A DNA stretch of 50,622 nt from Thiotrichales bacterium (GCA_022759035.1 JAEMQD010000096.1:1-50622); one strand, 5' to 3'. Counted from the stretch's first letter, positions 25,337 through 34,704 are shown. The notes: a model not told the origin generated them from the letters alone. Made by a program: numbers and translations.

Positions 25337-26377
25337 TTATGGTGTTGGATGATTATGGGTATGTGTAATTAATGCGTCGCGTTTGTTGTGACGAATAGAT
25401 GACCACATGCCCGCAGAAATAAAGATAATACCAATTAAACCAGTTAATACTTCAGGCACTTCCATGTGCATACTCAGTATCATAATGGTCGCGAGTGCGC
25501 CAATTGCATAATGTGCGCCATGACTAAGATAGCGATAATCAGCCAATACACCATTATCGACTAATGCAATGGTAATGCTACGAACAAATAAAGCACCAAC
25601 CCCTAAGCCAAGCATAATAATAACAACGTCTTTTGTAATGGCAAAAGCACCAATAACACCATCGAAGCTGAAAGAAGCATCTAACACTTCTAAATAAAGA
25701 AAAGAGGCTAGCCCAGTGCGTGCTGCAGTACCTGCAACGTCAATGCTTACTTCCATTAATTTGTTAATTGAACCCAACAAGACAAAAACAATAACCCCAG
25801 CGATACCAGCAATTAGTGTACTTGCTTGATTTGCATCAGGTAAATAACTGACGCTAATCAGTAATAGCAATAATGCAAAAATAATCTCGAGCGATTCTAA
25901 TTTCCCCATACGAGACAGCCATGCCTCAGCACGCCCTAACCAATGAATATCTTTATCTTTATCAAAAATAAAGCCAAAAAACACCATCAGCAAAAACATG
26001 CCACCAAATGCAGCAACTTGTAAATGAGAGGATTCTAAATGGTGTGCATAAGTTTGTGGATCGTTGATTGCCATCGTTGCCACGTCCCACATATTCATTT
26101 TAGCAATTAAGGCAACAACCATCAGCGGGAACAGCATACGCATACCAAAGACAGCAATCAGCATGCCCCAAGTTAGGAAACGCTTTTGCCATACGCTTTC
26201 CATTTTCTGTAAAATGCTGGCATTAACGACGGCGTTGTCGAAAGATAAACTAATTTCAAGCACAATCAAGATTGCTGCCGCAGCCAAACCGTCTAGTCCT
26301 GCCCAATGCCAAGAAAGGAAAAGCGCGACGACTAAAAACATAAGTGACCAACGAAAGTTGCGGAGCAGTGCAAGCAT
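25337..26377 (-). CDS. DUF475 integral membrane protein (TerC-like)
   Basis: 346-residue polytopic membrane protein with about nine hydrophobic segments. ILIVLEISLSFDNAVVNA near residue 38 and YLEVLDASFSFDGVIGAFAIT near residue 228 are two copies of the acidic S-F-D motif within membrane helices, as in TerC-type proteins proposed to handle metal ions. The C-terminal tail ends in a His-rich stretch, HTHNHPTP. The role is uncharacterised; metal homeostasis is a guess from the family. Confidence 0.85.
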   Translation of the reverse strand: MLALLRNFRWSLMFLVVALFLSWHWAGLDGLAAAAILIVLEISLSFDNAVVNASILQKMESVWQKRFLTWGMLIAVFGMRMLFPLMVVALIAKMNMWDVATMAINDPQTYAHHLESSHLQVAAFGGMFLLMVFFGFIFDKDKDIHWLGRAEAWLSRMGKLESLEIIFALLLLLISVSYLPDANQASTLIAGIAGVIVFVLLGSINKLMEVSIDVAGTAARTGLASFLYLEVLDASFSFDGVIGAFAITKDVVIIMLGLGVGALFVRSITIALVDNGVLADYRYLSHGAHYAIGALATIMILSMHMEVPEVLTGLIGIIFISAGMWSSIRHNKRDALITHTHNHPTP

Positions 26378-26425
26378 AAAAAAACCTTAGGCATTAATTT
26401 TATTTATTATCGCACAGATAATTTT

Positions 26426-29137
26426 TTATACAAGCCACGCTTCGGGTTTATGAATACCGTAGCCTTGCGCGAAATCAACGCCGATAGTGCGCAGTTCATT
26501 AATAATTTCTTTATTTTCAACATATTCTGCAATCGTTTTTACATTAAATACGTGAGACAATTGGTGAATGTTAAGCACAATAGCGCGATTAATTTTATCT
26601 TCGTGCATATTTTGTACAAAGGCACCATCAATTTTTAAATAATCAATTGGCATATGGCGTAGATAGGTAAATGACGATAAACCACTACCAAAATCGTCAA
26701 GCGCAAGTGAAGCACCCATCGATTTAATTAAATGCATACATTGTAATGCTTGCGTTAAGTTGCTCATGACAGCTGTTTCGGTAATTTCAAAGCAAATAAA
26801 AGGCATTAAGGTCTTTCTTGGTGATAGTTCAGTCTGAATAAACTGCAAAAACTTTTCATTGGCGAGCGATTGCCCAGAAATATTAATGCTGTAAATCGTT
26901 GTATCACCCGCAGACATTTGATGAATTTTTTCTATATTGATTAACGCCGTTTTAATGACCCATTGATCCAACGTTTCCATAATGCCATAGCGTTCTGCCG
27001 CAGGAATAAACTGAGAAGGCAACAACAAACTGCCTTGTTCGTCATACATACGCACTAAAATTTCTGCATGTCTCACCCCATGATTAAGCGGCAGCATGCG
27101 TTGAATAAAGAGTTTTAGCCGATTTTCTTCGATTGCCCTAGGAATACGCTCAACCCACGACAATTCTTCATGCCGTTGACTAATTTCGGAATTGTCAGCA
27201 CTTGCGTATTCAACACGATTTCGACCTTTTTCTTTAGCTAAGTAGCAAGCGGTATCGGCCGCAATTAAGCATTGCTCAACAGATAGTTTTTGTAAATCGA
27301 TGGCCACTAGACCAATACTCACCCCTACTTGGAAACGCTTGCCTTGCCAAATAAATACAAAGTGGCGAATATCATTGATTAACTGTTGGCAAAATTTAGT
27401 GGCTTCTTCAATGTTAATGTTAAATAGAATGAGCCCAAACTCATCCCCGCCCAATCGGCCTAGAACAGCATTTCCTGGTAAGTTAAGCATAAAAACATTA
27501 CCAGTAAGCTGTTTTAGTAGCTGATCGCCAGCCAGATGACCAGCAGTATCATTTACGACCTTAAACTGGTCTAAATCAAGATAACAGAAAGCATGTTGCT
27601 GTTTGGTTTTATGGGCAGATAAAATGGCATTTTTGAGCTGATGTTCAAACTCATAGCGATTATACAATCCAGTAAGATGGTCATACTTCGCCATCTTCTC
27701 AATTTGTAGCCGCATTTCTTCCAAGTGGGTGACATCCTCCAGCACAATTGTGGCACCCTGAATGTGACCAACTTCATTGTGTAGTGGCGATACGGTCATA
27801 TCCAGTAAAATCGTATCGTTGAATTGGTTAATCATTTTGATGTTATGCAACTGTGCGCTGTTGTTGTTATAAATGGCTTCATTTAGCGCAGACATGACTT
27901 TTTCTACTTCGGAGATTAATGACTCTGGAAAAAGCGCCATAAACAATTTAGGTGGATCTTGAGCATCAATAGAGAACAACTCCGCTGCCTTAGGATTGAG
28001 ATATTGAATATTACCTGCATTGTCAGTGGTAATAACGCCTTCCCCGAGTGAGTTGAGCGTTCTTTTTGCTTGATTACGCTCTGACTCTAAGGTTTTTTGT
28101 GCTTGCTCTCTTGCTTGTTGCTGAGACAGCCCTTGTTTAACTAAGATAAAAATAAGCCAAATCCAACCCAACCCGACTAGTAATACTAATAATGCGGGCA
28201 CTAATGAAAGTTGTGTAAGAGATGGTACAACCGTTAAGGTTAAATTAAGTGGCTTATCTGCGATTGATAACTCTTGCGAAAATTGAAGTTTAGGCAACCA
28301 AGGCGTATCTAATTTTTCTGCTAGTTGCGTTAGCTCTGTTGTGCGGCTTTCTTTTGGGTTGCGCATGGTTTTTATTTGTACGCGATAAGCGATATCGGCA
28401 GGCAATAACTCATTAATAATTTTTTTAACTAAGCGTTCTAAAAAAATCTCGCTACTAATTATCAGTTGCACATGTTGCATGCGCTCTTTTTCGGGAATTA
28501 AATCGATGTAGTTTGTGTCGTAAATAGGCGAGAAAATAGCGGTACCATGATGGTTATCGCTCGAAGTATGTGACCAAGCAGCACTGGTGGTATTTTTTTC
28601 TACTGCCGTGTTAATTGCATCATAAAAATTTAGGTAGCTATAAACGTCTCGGCCTAAATTTTTCAGATTTTCTACGCGATTATTTTGTATGTCGCTGACA
28701 GGAAAGTAGATGATATCGCCATTTTGTTGATAGTTATCTGAGCTGCCAAATACGTGAAAGTTAAGATAGCCCTCCTCTTGTTTTTTCTTCTCAAAAGCGT
28801 CCAACCTATCATCAGTAACTTTGGGTAAAGCAAAAAAAGCAATGTCATCTCTGTTTTTGCTAATGGCATTAATGTATAAGCTTAAATTGCTATTAATGTG
28901 GTCTTCTAACGAGCTTAACGTTAGGGTATTGGCAGCAACACCAACATGAAGTGAAATAAGTGTAGAAATTTCACTTTGTGTTTTTTCTACGATGCTAACA
29001 AAATAATTATTACTGGTTTTTTTGAAGTGCTCTTGAGCCAACCAAGAAGCAGTCCATAAGGTAGCGATGAAAATAATCGTGCTTACAGCAAGATATTTTA
29101 ACCAAGGAAAGTGCATTTTGTTAAATGGCATTTTCAT
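26426..29137 (-). CDS. Membrane PAS-GGDEF-EAL c-di-GMP regulator with periplasmic sensor domain
   Basis: 903 residues. A membrane span near 13-33, then a periplasmic domain to about residue 307, a second span (VPALLVLLVGLGWIWLIFIL), a PAS domain from about 355, a GGDEF domain from about 480 and an EAL domain from about 665. The cyclase motif RLGGDEFGLIL is canonical. In the phosphodiesterase the signature reads AEILVRM (Ile for Ala of EAL), while the other ligands look intact: NISGQSL, FEITETA, DDFGSG, LKIDGAFV and AEYVEN. Both activities are therefore possible. Its start overlaps the stop of the binding-protein gene by ATGA, so the pair probably senses a periplasmic ligand together. Confidence 0.9.
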   Translation of the reverse strand: MKMPFNKMHFPWLKYLAVSTIIFIATLWTASWLAQEHFKKTSNNYFVSIVEKTQSEISTLISLHVGVAANTLTLSSLEDHINSNLSLYINAISKNRDDIAFFALPKVTDDRLDAFEKKKQEEGYLNFHVFGSSDNYQQNGDIIYFPVSDIQNNRVENLKNLGRDVYSYLNFYDAINTAVEKNTTSAAWSHTSSDNHHGTAIFSPIYDTNYIDLIPEKERMQHVQLIISSEIFLERLVKKIINELLPADIAYRVQIKTMRNPKESRTTELTQLAEKLDTPWLPKLQFSQELSIADKPLNLTLTVVPSLTQLSLVPALLVLLVGLGWIWLIFILVKQGLSQQQAREQAQKTLESERNQAKRTLNSLGEGVITTDNAGNIQYLNPKAAELFSIDAQDPPKLFMALFPESLISEVEKVMSALNEAIYNNNSAQLHNIKMINQFNDTILLDMTVSPLHNEVGHIQGATIVLEDVTHLEEMRLQIEKMAKYDHLTGLYNRYEFEHQLKNAILSAHKTKQQHAFCYLDLDQFKVVNDTAGHLAGDQLLKQLTGNVFMLNLPGNAVLGRLGGDEFGLILFNINIEEATKFCQQLINDIRHFVFIWQGKRFQVGVSIGLVAIDLQKLSVEQCLIAADTACYLAKEKGRNRVEYASADNSEISQRHEELSWVERIPRAIEENRLKLFIQRMLPLNHGVRHAEILVRMYDEQGSLLLPSQFIPAAERYGIMETLDQWVIKTALINIEKIHQMSAGDTTIYSINISGQSLANEKFLQFIQTELSPRKTLMPFICFEITETAVMSNLTQALQCMHLIKSMGASLALDDFGSGLSSFTYLRHMPIDYLKIDGAFVQNMHEDKINRAIVLNIHQLSHVFNVKTIAEYVENKEIINELRTIGVDFAQGYGIHKPEAWLV

Positions 29138-30102
29138 GGTGCTATCTCTTGTTTTGGCATGTATTTGAGTGCATGTCTTTGTATTGTTGAAGGCAATTTA
29201 AAAGGCGTTAAGTTAAGTAGCGATTCATTGTAGTAAGGAATAAATTGGTGATTGGGAATAATGGGAATTTGCCAAGGTTGGTCACCATTTAAAATTGCTT
29301 TTGTTAATAACGCTGCCCAATGACCAAACTCTTCAGGCGATTTTGATAAGCTAAACATGACATATGGGTTCATAAAGCCCAGACTAGCAAAAGTAAAGCG
29401 ATGATTATGTGTTTTTAACCAGCTTATTGCTTCCGCTTCATTCCAATTTTTAATGGCTTGGTTTGTGCCTAAGTAGATTGCATCAGCGCTCTGCGCGTTA
29501 ATGACGGCCTTTTTCCAATCTTCAAAATTATTGACAAAGTAAGCGGTCAAGCCAACGCCATTACGATTACATATTTTTTTAATTTCTTCAGCATCTTTTT
29601 GTTCTAAAGCCCCGCTCCCAGTTACGATTGCAATTTGCTGCAAAGCTCTGGTGGCATGTTGAACGACAGATAAAACATCTTCTACTGGCCACATTTCGGT
29701 CATCCCCGTAGCATTATCCATTGGGTAGCCGTAAGGTTTTGGATCCCAGTTAATACCAACATAAACGACAGGAATGCGACCATTTTTTAGAAAAGGGCTA
29801 ACAACATAATGACTGGCGGCATCATCGGCAGCAATGACAATATCGGGTTGTTGTAATGCAATGAGGTTGGCAATTTCAACGCCTTTATTTTTAAGCTTTT
29901 CTACCGAATCGTTCTTTGCGTTGAGGTAATGATAAGTTGTCCGACAAACGTCCTGCGCGTCACGGGCAAACTGAGCTTGAATGCGATCGCTCCATTCGTA
30001 ACCTTCATGATACGAGTTGATATAAAAACAACTTGCAGCACAAGCATCATGCGCGCTTATAATCAATAAACTCAGTAGTGGTAGAACAAACTGAATACGC
30101 AT
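29134..30102 (-). CDS. Periplasmic substrate-binding-like protein paired with the GGDEF-EAL sensor
   Basis: 322-residue secreted protein with signal peptide MRIQFVLPLLSLLIISAHDACA. The mature part resembles TrpX-type ABC binding proteins: CFYINSYHEGYEWSDRIQ, PDIVIAADDAASHYVV, GRIPVVYVGINWDP, IAIVTGSGALEQKDAEEI and DAIYLGTN. No permease or ATPase gene is next to it. Instead its stop overlaps the start of a membrane c-di-GMP enzyme, suggesting it presents a ligand to that sensor rather than to a transporter. Three cysteines early in the mature chain and at 53 may form a disulfide. The ligand is unknown. Confidence 0.8.
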   Translation of the reverse strand: MRIQFVLPLLSLLIISAHDACAASCFYINSYHEGYEWSDRIQAQFARDAQDVCRTTYHYLNAKNDSVEKLKNKGVEIANLIALQQPDIVIAADDAASHYVVSPFLKNGRIPVVYVGINWDPKPYGYPMDNATGMTEMWPVEDVLSVVQHATRALQQIAIVTGSGALEQKDAEEIKKICNRNGVGLTAYFVNNFEDWKKAVINAQSADAIYLGTNQAIKNWNEAEAISWLKTHNHRFTFASLGFMNPYVMFSLSKSPEEFGHWAALLTKAILNGDQPWQIPIIPNHQFIPYYNESLLNLTPFKLPSTIQRHALKYMPKQEIAP

Positions 30103-30105
30103 AAG

Positions 30106-31209
30106 TTAAGAGTAGTCCAATTGGTGACGGTGTTTATGTTCATAAACATCAAAAATAGTAATCGCCATGGCAGCTAACATTGGCCCAAATAGCAGCCCCA
30201 TAATACCAAAATGCAATAACCCTGCAAAGGTAGACAACAAAGTTAACCATGTATGATCTAATGCATTATTACCCGCGTCATGTGGTTGATGCAGACTTGC
30301 CAGTCGTTGAATAACGATGGGGCGTAAAATGTTATCAATGCCAATACCAATTATAAGACTGCTATAAATAGCGATGATTAGTGCTGTTACTGGTTCATTT
30401 AGGGTTAAAAAGTAAATAGCTACTGGCCCCCAAATTAAGAACCCGCCGACAATGGGTACAAATGAAGCTACGGCATAAGCCAGTCCTAAAAATAACCAGG
30501 GCATGTTCAAAATAAACATCATGAACGCAAATGTCATACCTTGCAATAAAGCAACTCCTAATACACTCAATGTTAGTACAGTTGATAAACTCGTAAAACG
30601 ACGTAAGATAAAGTGATCTAAATGATTGGTGAGCGGTGAAAGGTTAACGATGCGGGTAATAAAGCCTTTGCCATCGCGATAAAAGAAAAACAAGCTAAAG
30701 AGCGCAATCGCCATAAAGCCGATAAAGCCAGTCAAACCGCTAAATAGGTTACTTGCAATCCAAAGGCTTGCTTGTTTTATTTTCTCAGCCAGTGCGGGGA
30801 GTTGCTCATGTAAGTTGATTTGGATATTTTCTTGGATAGTCTGTGATAGCGGTAAACTGCCGATAACACGTTGTTCTAACATAGCAAGCGAGTCTGGTGA
30901 TTGTTGCGCTAACCAGTTTTGTATGTGCGTGATCAGCTCTGCCCCCATTCTTCCGCTTTCTGCTAGTAAATAACTAATTGGTAAAATAACCAGTAGAAAT
31001 ATTGCTGTGGTCATTATAAAAGCAGCGGTTGTAACCGATAGCTTAAACTGCTGTTGTAGTCGTGTATATAAACTATAGCTACTTGTTGCGAGTAGAAGTG
31101 CAAACAATAATGCCGGAATGAATTGACCAAACAGCCAAACAAGTGCGAAAAGTGCAGCGACCAGTAATGCCAATAAGAAGGGCTCTTCGTAGGGATGCTG
31201 TTGCTGCAT
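30106..31209 (-). CDS. AI-2E family transporter (YdiK/PerM-like permease)
   Basis: 367-residue polytopic membrane protein of the AI-2E/PerM family. Hydrophobic segments cluster at residues 10-50, 58-82, about 155-178 and 210-330. The central soluble part is helical, with LPISYLLAESGRMGAELI, as in YdiK. The family signature region FVPIVGGFLIWGPVAIYFL and GIDNILRPIVIQRLA in the C-terminal half are present. Members differ in substrate; autoinducer-2 export is shown for few. It lies three bases upstream of the binding-protein gene on the same strand, so it may be co-transcribed with it. Confidence 0.85.
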   Translation of the reverse strand: MQQQHPYEEPFLLALLVAALFALVWLFGQFIPALLFALLLATSSYSLYTRLQQQFKLSVTTAAFIMTTAIFLLVILPISYLLAESGRMGAELITHIQNWLAQQSPDSLAMLEQRVIGSLPLSQTIQENIQINLHEQLPALAEKIKQASLWIASNLFSGLTGFIGFMAIALFSLFFFYRDGKGFITRIVNLSPLTNHLDHFILRRFTSLSTVLTLSVLGVALLQGMTFAFMMFILNMPWLFLGLAYAVASFVPIVGGFLIWGPVAIYFLTLNEPVTALIIAIYSSLIIGIGIDNILRPIVIQRLASLHQPHDAGNNALDHTWLTLLSTFAGLLHFGIMGLLFGPMLAAMAITIFDVYEHKHRHQLDYS

Positions 31210-31249
31210 AGTAGTGCTGTTCTCGTTATTATAAATAAAAAATTTTAAT

Positions 31250-32512
31250 TCAATCGGTTATGAGTGTTTCGCCACGCATTAAATCATCTAGGGTTTCGCG
31301 AGCACGAACACAATAATGCTTGTCCGCGCCATCCACCATGATCTCTGCCGCTCTTGGCCGAGTGTTATAGTTGGAACTCATTACAAAACCATAGGCACCA
31401 GCAGATAGAATCGCTAAATAATCACCTGGTTGCGCAGCGAGGTTGCGTGTTTTTCCTAAAAAGTCACCTGTTTCGCAAACGGGTCCTACGACATCGACGT
31501 TGTTGGTTTTTGCTTCTGGTATTTGGGTGACCTCAACAATGTCTTGCCATGCATCATATAGTGCTGGACGAATCAAATCGTTCATTGCTGCATCAACAAT
31601 CATAAATTGTTTATCTTGGTTATTTTTTAAGTATTCAACTTTAGTCACTAAAATACCATTGTTACCAATAATGCTCCGACCAGGCTCAATTAATATTTCT
31701 ATTTCTGGCTGATTAATTGCAGCGCAAAGCGCCTTTACATAGGCTTCGGGTGTTGGCGCGTTGTCTTGTGGTTGATAGTCGATGCCAAGCCCGCCGCCCA
31801 TATCAATATGGTGTAGGCCGATACCTTCGTTGGTTAATTTTGCTTGGAAATCGATGACGCGCTTTGCTGCTTCTTCTAGTGGAGCCAAGCTTAATAATTG
31901 CGAGCCAATATGACAGTCGATACCATGCACGACAAGGTGCTCAGAAGCAAAAGCATAACGGTAGAGTGGTAATGCTTGTTCGAATGAAACACCAAACTTG
32001 TTTTCTTTAAGTCCCGTCGAAATATAAGCGTGTGTTTTAGGATCAACATCGGGGTTAACACGAATAGAAATTGCGGCTGGGGTAGCTAATTCTTGTGCGA
32101 TTGCTTCTAGTCGGTAAAGCTCTGCTTCAGATTCGATGTTAAAACATTTAATGCCCATGTGTAAGGCAAAGCGCATTTCGCTTTCTGTTTTGCCAACACC
32201 AGAAAAGACGACTTTGCCTGGATCGCCGCCCGCACGAAGTACGCGTGCTAATTCGCCACCAGAAACAATGTCAAAGCCCGCGCCCAGTTTTGCTAAAGTT
32301 TGTAATACAGCTAGGTTGCTATTTGTTTTGACAGCGTAGCAAACTAAGTGTGGTTGACTGCCGAATGCTTGATCGAAAGCCTGCCATCTTTGCATTATTC
32401 CCTGTCTGCTGTAAATGTAGCAGGGCGTGCCATAAGTGTCAGCTAAGGTTTTTACAGATTGCCCATCGATGGTAAGTGTATTATTGTTTCGGCTAATCGG
32501 CGTGTTATTCAT
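31250..32512 (-). CDS. lysA: Diaminopimelate decarboxylase
   Basis: 420-residue PLP enzyme making L-lysine from meso-diaminopimelate. The PLP lysine is in CYAVKTNSNLAVL. HIGSQLLSL, DMGGGLGIDY and LIEPGRSIIGN bind the phosphate, CETGDFLG gives the active-site Cys of the partner subunit, and AGAYGFVMSSNYNTRPRAAE closes the site. The length is normal. It is directly downstream of lptM, an arrangement conserved in many gammaproteobacteria, with 20 bases between. Confidence 0.96.
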   Translation of the reverse strand: MNNTPISRNNNTLTIDGQSVKTLADTYGTPCYIYSRQGIMQRWQAFDQAFGSQPHLVCYAVKTNSNLAVLQTLAKLGAGFDIVSGGELARVLRAGGDPGKVVFSGVGKTESEMRFALHMGIKCFNIESEAELYRLEAIAQELATPAAISIRVNPDVDPKTHAYISTGLKENKFGVSFEQALPLYRYAFASEHLVVHGIDCHIGSQLLSLAPLEEAAKRVIDFQAKLTNEGIGLHHIDMGGGLGIDYQPQDNAPTPEAYVKALCAAINQPEIEILIEPGRSIIGNNGILVTKVEYLKNNQDKQFMIVDAAMNDLIRPALYDAWQDIVEVTQIPEAKTNNVDVVGPVCETGDFLGKTRNLAAQPGDYLAILSAGAYGFVMSSNYNTRPRAAEIMVDGADKHYCVRARETLDDLMRGETLITD

Positions 32513-32532
32513 AAAATGATCTACTACCCTTG

Positions 32533-32661
32533 TTACTTGTTTTGTGCTGGTTGAATCTGTTCGGAGTCAGTTTTTGTTTCTGGTGGAGGTAGCAAATTTC
32601 CTTTTTTACCGCAGGCGCTAAGTAACATTGTCATACCAATAAAAAAAACTAAAAGTTTCAC
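32533..32661 (-). CDS. lptM: Small lipoprotein LptM (YifL-like)
   Basis: 42-residue lipoprotein. Translation from GTG at 32661 gives a short signal, MKLLVFFIGMTMLLS, lipobox LSAC with Cys17, then GKKGNLLPPPET, the hallmark of LptM, which helps the LptDE lipopolysaccharide translocon oxidise and assemble correctly. The tail is hydrophilic. It sits immediately upstream of lysA in the usual gammaproteobacterial order. The start lacks a strong ribosome site, and in-frame ATGs at residues 10 and 12 would destroy the signal, so GTG is preferred. Confidence 0.88.
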   Translation of the reverse strand: MKLLVFFIGMTMLLSACGKKGNLLPPPETKTDSEQIQPAQNK

Positions 32662-32808
32662 GATTAAACCCGACTTTAAATGGATTGTCTTATTTTACCC
32701 GAGTTTATTGTTTTTGTTCTCTTCTTTGGCATTGGATTTGCTAAAATTATCGCTAGTGGCCTACATTATTTTGGCTGCGCCATTTTGTTTATTAAATGTT
32801 GGTTTGTA

Positions 32809-33342
32809 ATGAAAGACATTCAATTTGTGCAACAAGCGTACGAGCAATTTTTAGCGAGCTTCAACAGCTTGATCTTGGGAAGTTGTTCTGCGCTGGGCGA
32901 AGCTGAGGCAAGCTATGCGCCCTTTATTCGTCATCGTGGTGCGTTTTACATTTATGTTAGTGAATTGGCTTCGCATACCAATAATCTCTTATCTACGGGC
33001 AAGGCTTCCGTATTGTTTATTGAGCCCGAAGAATCGGCGCAATCGATCTTTGCAAGAAAGCGCGTTAGTTTTCAAGTTCACGCCCGCGAAGTTCCACGTG
33101 AAACGTCTGAGTGGTTGCAAGTTATGTCTCTGTTCACCGATAAGTTTGGCAGTATGGCCAACTTAATTGCTTCGCTTGCCGACTTTCATTTGATTGCTTT
33201 GTCCCCTGTTTCTGGTCGATTTGTTAGTGGCTTTGCTAGCGCTTACACGTTAAGTGGTGAGATGATGCAAATTGTTGATCGCTTGGTTGAGCCAAAAAGC
33301 ATTCAAAAAGACGACAAAGCAGGAGCAAGCCGCGATGCGTAA
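32809..33342 (+). CDS. HugZ-type pyridoxamine 5'-phosphate oxidase-like protein (possible haem utilisation)
   Basis: 177-residue split-barrel protein related to HugZ and other flavin/haem-binding PNPOx-like proteins. It begins IQFVQQAYEQFLASFNSLILGSCSALGEAEASYAPF, followed by SELASHTNNLLSTGKASVLFIEPE and ARKRVSFQV, all typical of the HugZ N-terminal barrel. FGSMANLIASLADFHLIALSPVSGRFVSGFASAYTL completes the domain. I start at ATG 32809; an earlier ATG at 32680 adds 43 hydrophobic residues not seen in the family. A parS-like sequence lies in the middle of the gene. It overlaps the PilZ gene by eight bases. Confidence 0.8.
   Translation: MKDIQFVQQAYEQFLASFNSLILGSCSALGEAEASYAPFIRHRGAFYIYVSELASHTNNLLSTGKASVLFIEPEESAQSIFARKRVSFQVHAREVPRETSEWLQVMSLFTDKFGSMANLIASLADFHLIALSPVSGRFVSGFASAYTLSGEMMQIVDRLVEPKSIQKDDKAGASRDA
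33090..33105. other. parS-like site within the hugZ-like gene
   Basis: AGTTCCACGTGAAACG contains the 14-base core GTTCCACGTGAAAC of the bacterial parS consensus TGTTNCACGTGAAACA, missing only the outermost base on each side. It is 2.1 kb from a perfect parS site in cysM. ParB binding cannot be shown from sequence alone. Confidence 0.68.
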
Positions 33343-34255
33343 TGTAAGGCGTCATTTTAGGTTAGATGTTGTTGTTCCTGCTGTCATTAAGTTGGCTGAT
33401 AAAGATCATGTCGTGCGCCTTGTGTTGCCGGAGTTGTCTGGTGGTGTTTGGGAAAGAAACGAAGTTGCCGCTGACCGTGCTCAAGTTCACTTGAATCATT
33501 TGTTGCTGGAAGAGAATGAAGCGGCCGGTAAGGTGACTGTTGATTTGTTTGCGCGCATTCAGTTGTTGGCAGAAAGTATTTTGTGTTTGGTGCAAGGCTA
33601 TAATTTGCGGGATAAGATACCTAACTATAAAACCCGTCGTCATACTGTGGCGCTTGTTACCTACCTAAAGACGGGCAGTGTCACGGTAGATATGTTGCGT
33701 GCGCTAAACGATAAGATAGAGTTTTATTTCTCTGTTGTTGAGATGGCATCAGAAAAAAAATACGATGCTTTTTTAGAAGCAACGAAATCAGCAACTTTTG
33801 CATTTGATGCTTATCTTTCCGGCTTGGAGGCTAAATCTTCGGGAAGTTTGCTGGCGCAATGTGTGTTGGCTTTGCATCATAAGTTGGCTCGTCATATTGT
33901 GTTTGTTGATAAGTTTCGTCAAGAGGCAATTTATTTAGTAGATAAAACAGCTTGGCCATTAAGAAAACTTAATTTGAGCGCTGGTGGTGTGGGTTTTTTG
34001 AGTCAAGATCCCTACCCTAAGTTTGCGCGATTAAGCATCGATTTTAGGTTGGGTAGCGGTAGTTACGAGAAAACGTTTAACATGACAGGCAACATTGTTA
34101 GTAGTCGCGCTTTGTCTGATAACGAGCATTATATTGCGGTAGAGTTTACCAATGCCACCGAGGCGATTCAGCAGCAAATCATTATGTATTTGCAGAACGA
34201 AGAATTAAATCAGGTGATTGCTATGCTTAAGTTGAAGCAGGCGTCCCAAGAATAG
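33335..34255 (+). CDS. PilZ-domain protein (probable c-di-GMP effector)
   Basis: 306-residue soluble protein. The start at ATG 33335 has AGGAG nine bases upstream and overlaps the end of the hugZ-like gene; a longer frame runs inside that gene. The N terminus MRNVRRHFRLDVVVP resembles the PilZ R-x3-R c-di-GMP motif. The C-terminal part (from about residue 200) has LRKLNLSAGGVGFLS, the (D/N)-x-S-x2-G motif, and ends with HYIAVEFTNATEAIQQQI. The middle is helical and unfamiliar. The split between the two motifs suggests either a tandem PilZ arrangement or a degenerate N-terminal copy. The target is unknown. Confidence 0.72.
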   Translation: MRNVRRHFRLDVVVPAVIKLADKDHVVRLVLPELSGGVWERNEVAADRAQVHLNHLLLEENEAAGKVTVDLFARIQLLAESILCLVQGYNLRDKIPNYKTRRHTVALVTYLKTGSVTVDMLRALNDKIEFYFSVVEMASEKKYDAFLEATKSATFAFDAYLSGLEAKSSGSLLAQCVLALHHKLARHIVFVDKFRQEAIYLVDKTAWPLRKLNLSAGGVGFLSQDPYPKFARLSIDFRLGSGSYEKTFNMTGNIVSSRALSDNEHYIAVEFTNATEAIQQQIIMYLQNEELNQVIAMLKLKQASQE

Positions 34256-34292
34256 TTCTGGGTGGTAAATCAATAACGATGGAGGCATTATT

Positions 34293-34700
34293 GTGCTTGT
34301 TCATGATTATGAAGATCAATTAATTCGTCAATTGCCGCCCAATGCACAGCGTGTGGCCGAGCTGCTATTGTCTCGACTATCATTGTCTGAACTGTTAACG
34401 ATGCGTGACAACGGTGATGTTGATGTGTTTTTATTGAATCAGCACAATGTTAGTCAAGCGCTATGGCCAGATATTTTGCGTGCAATTATTCTGGCGCGCA
34501 TAACCTACTTTAATCCTTCTCCCTTATTGAATCAAGAAAAGATATTGTTGCTGGTTAAGTTAGCTGTTGAAACGGCGGGGTTTTCTTTGTCTACGCCCTT
34601 GCCACAAATTGTTGCTGAAGTTAAAGAGGACTACCCCAGGCTAACTACGTGGTTGGTGCAGATGGCTCAGTTGCTTAGTAAGCTGAAGTCTGCACCATAG
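34293..34700 (+). CDS. Hypothetical helical protein downstream of the PilZ gene
   Basis: 135-residue predicted cytoplasmic, mostly helical protein. I do not recognise a family. Leucine is very abundant, with runs such as AELLLSRLSLSELL and EKILLLVKLAVE. The start is GTG at 34293 with an ideal GGAGG seven bases upstream. It follows the PilZ gene by 37 bases in the same direction and ends four bases before the convergent cysM stop, so it is likely part of the hugZ-PilZ transcript. Confidence 0.65.
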   Translation: MLVHDYEDQLIRQLPPNAQRVAELLLSRLSLSELLTMRDNGDVDVFLLNQHNVSQALWPDILRAIILARITYFNPSPLLNQEKILLLVKLAVETAGFSLSTPLPQIVAEVKEDYPRLTTWLVQMAQLLSKLKSAP

Positions 34701-34704
34701 CCTT

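Noticed and set aside
25323-25355. AACAC/GTGTT inverted repeat between rep and the DUF475 gene as a terminator
   Set aside because: The stem is only five pairs with a loop of about twelve bases and no clear T-run.
32680-32808. N-terminal membrane extension of the hugZ-like protein
   Set aside because: The 43 extra residues are not a family feature and cover the region where the promoter divergent from lptM should lie.
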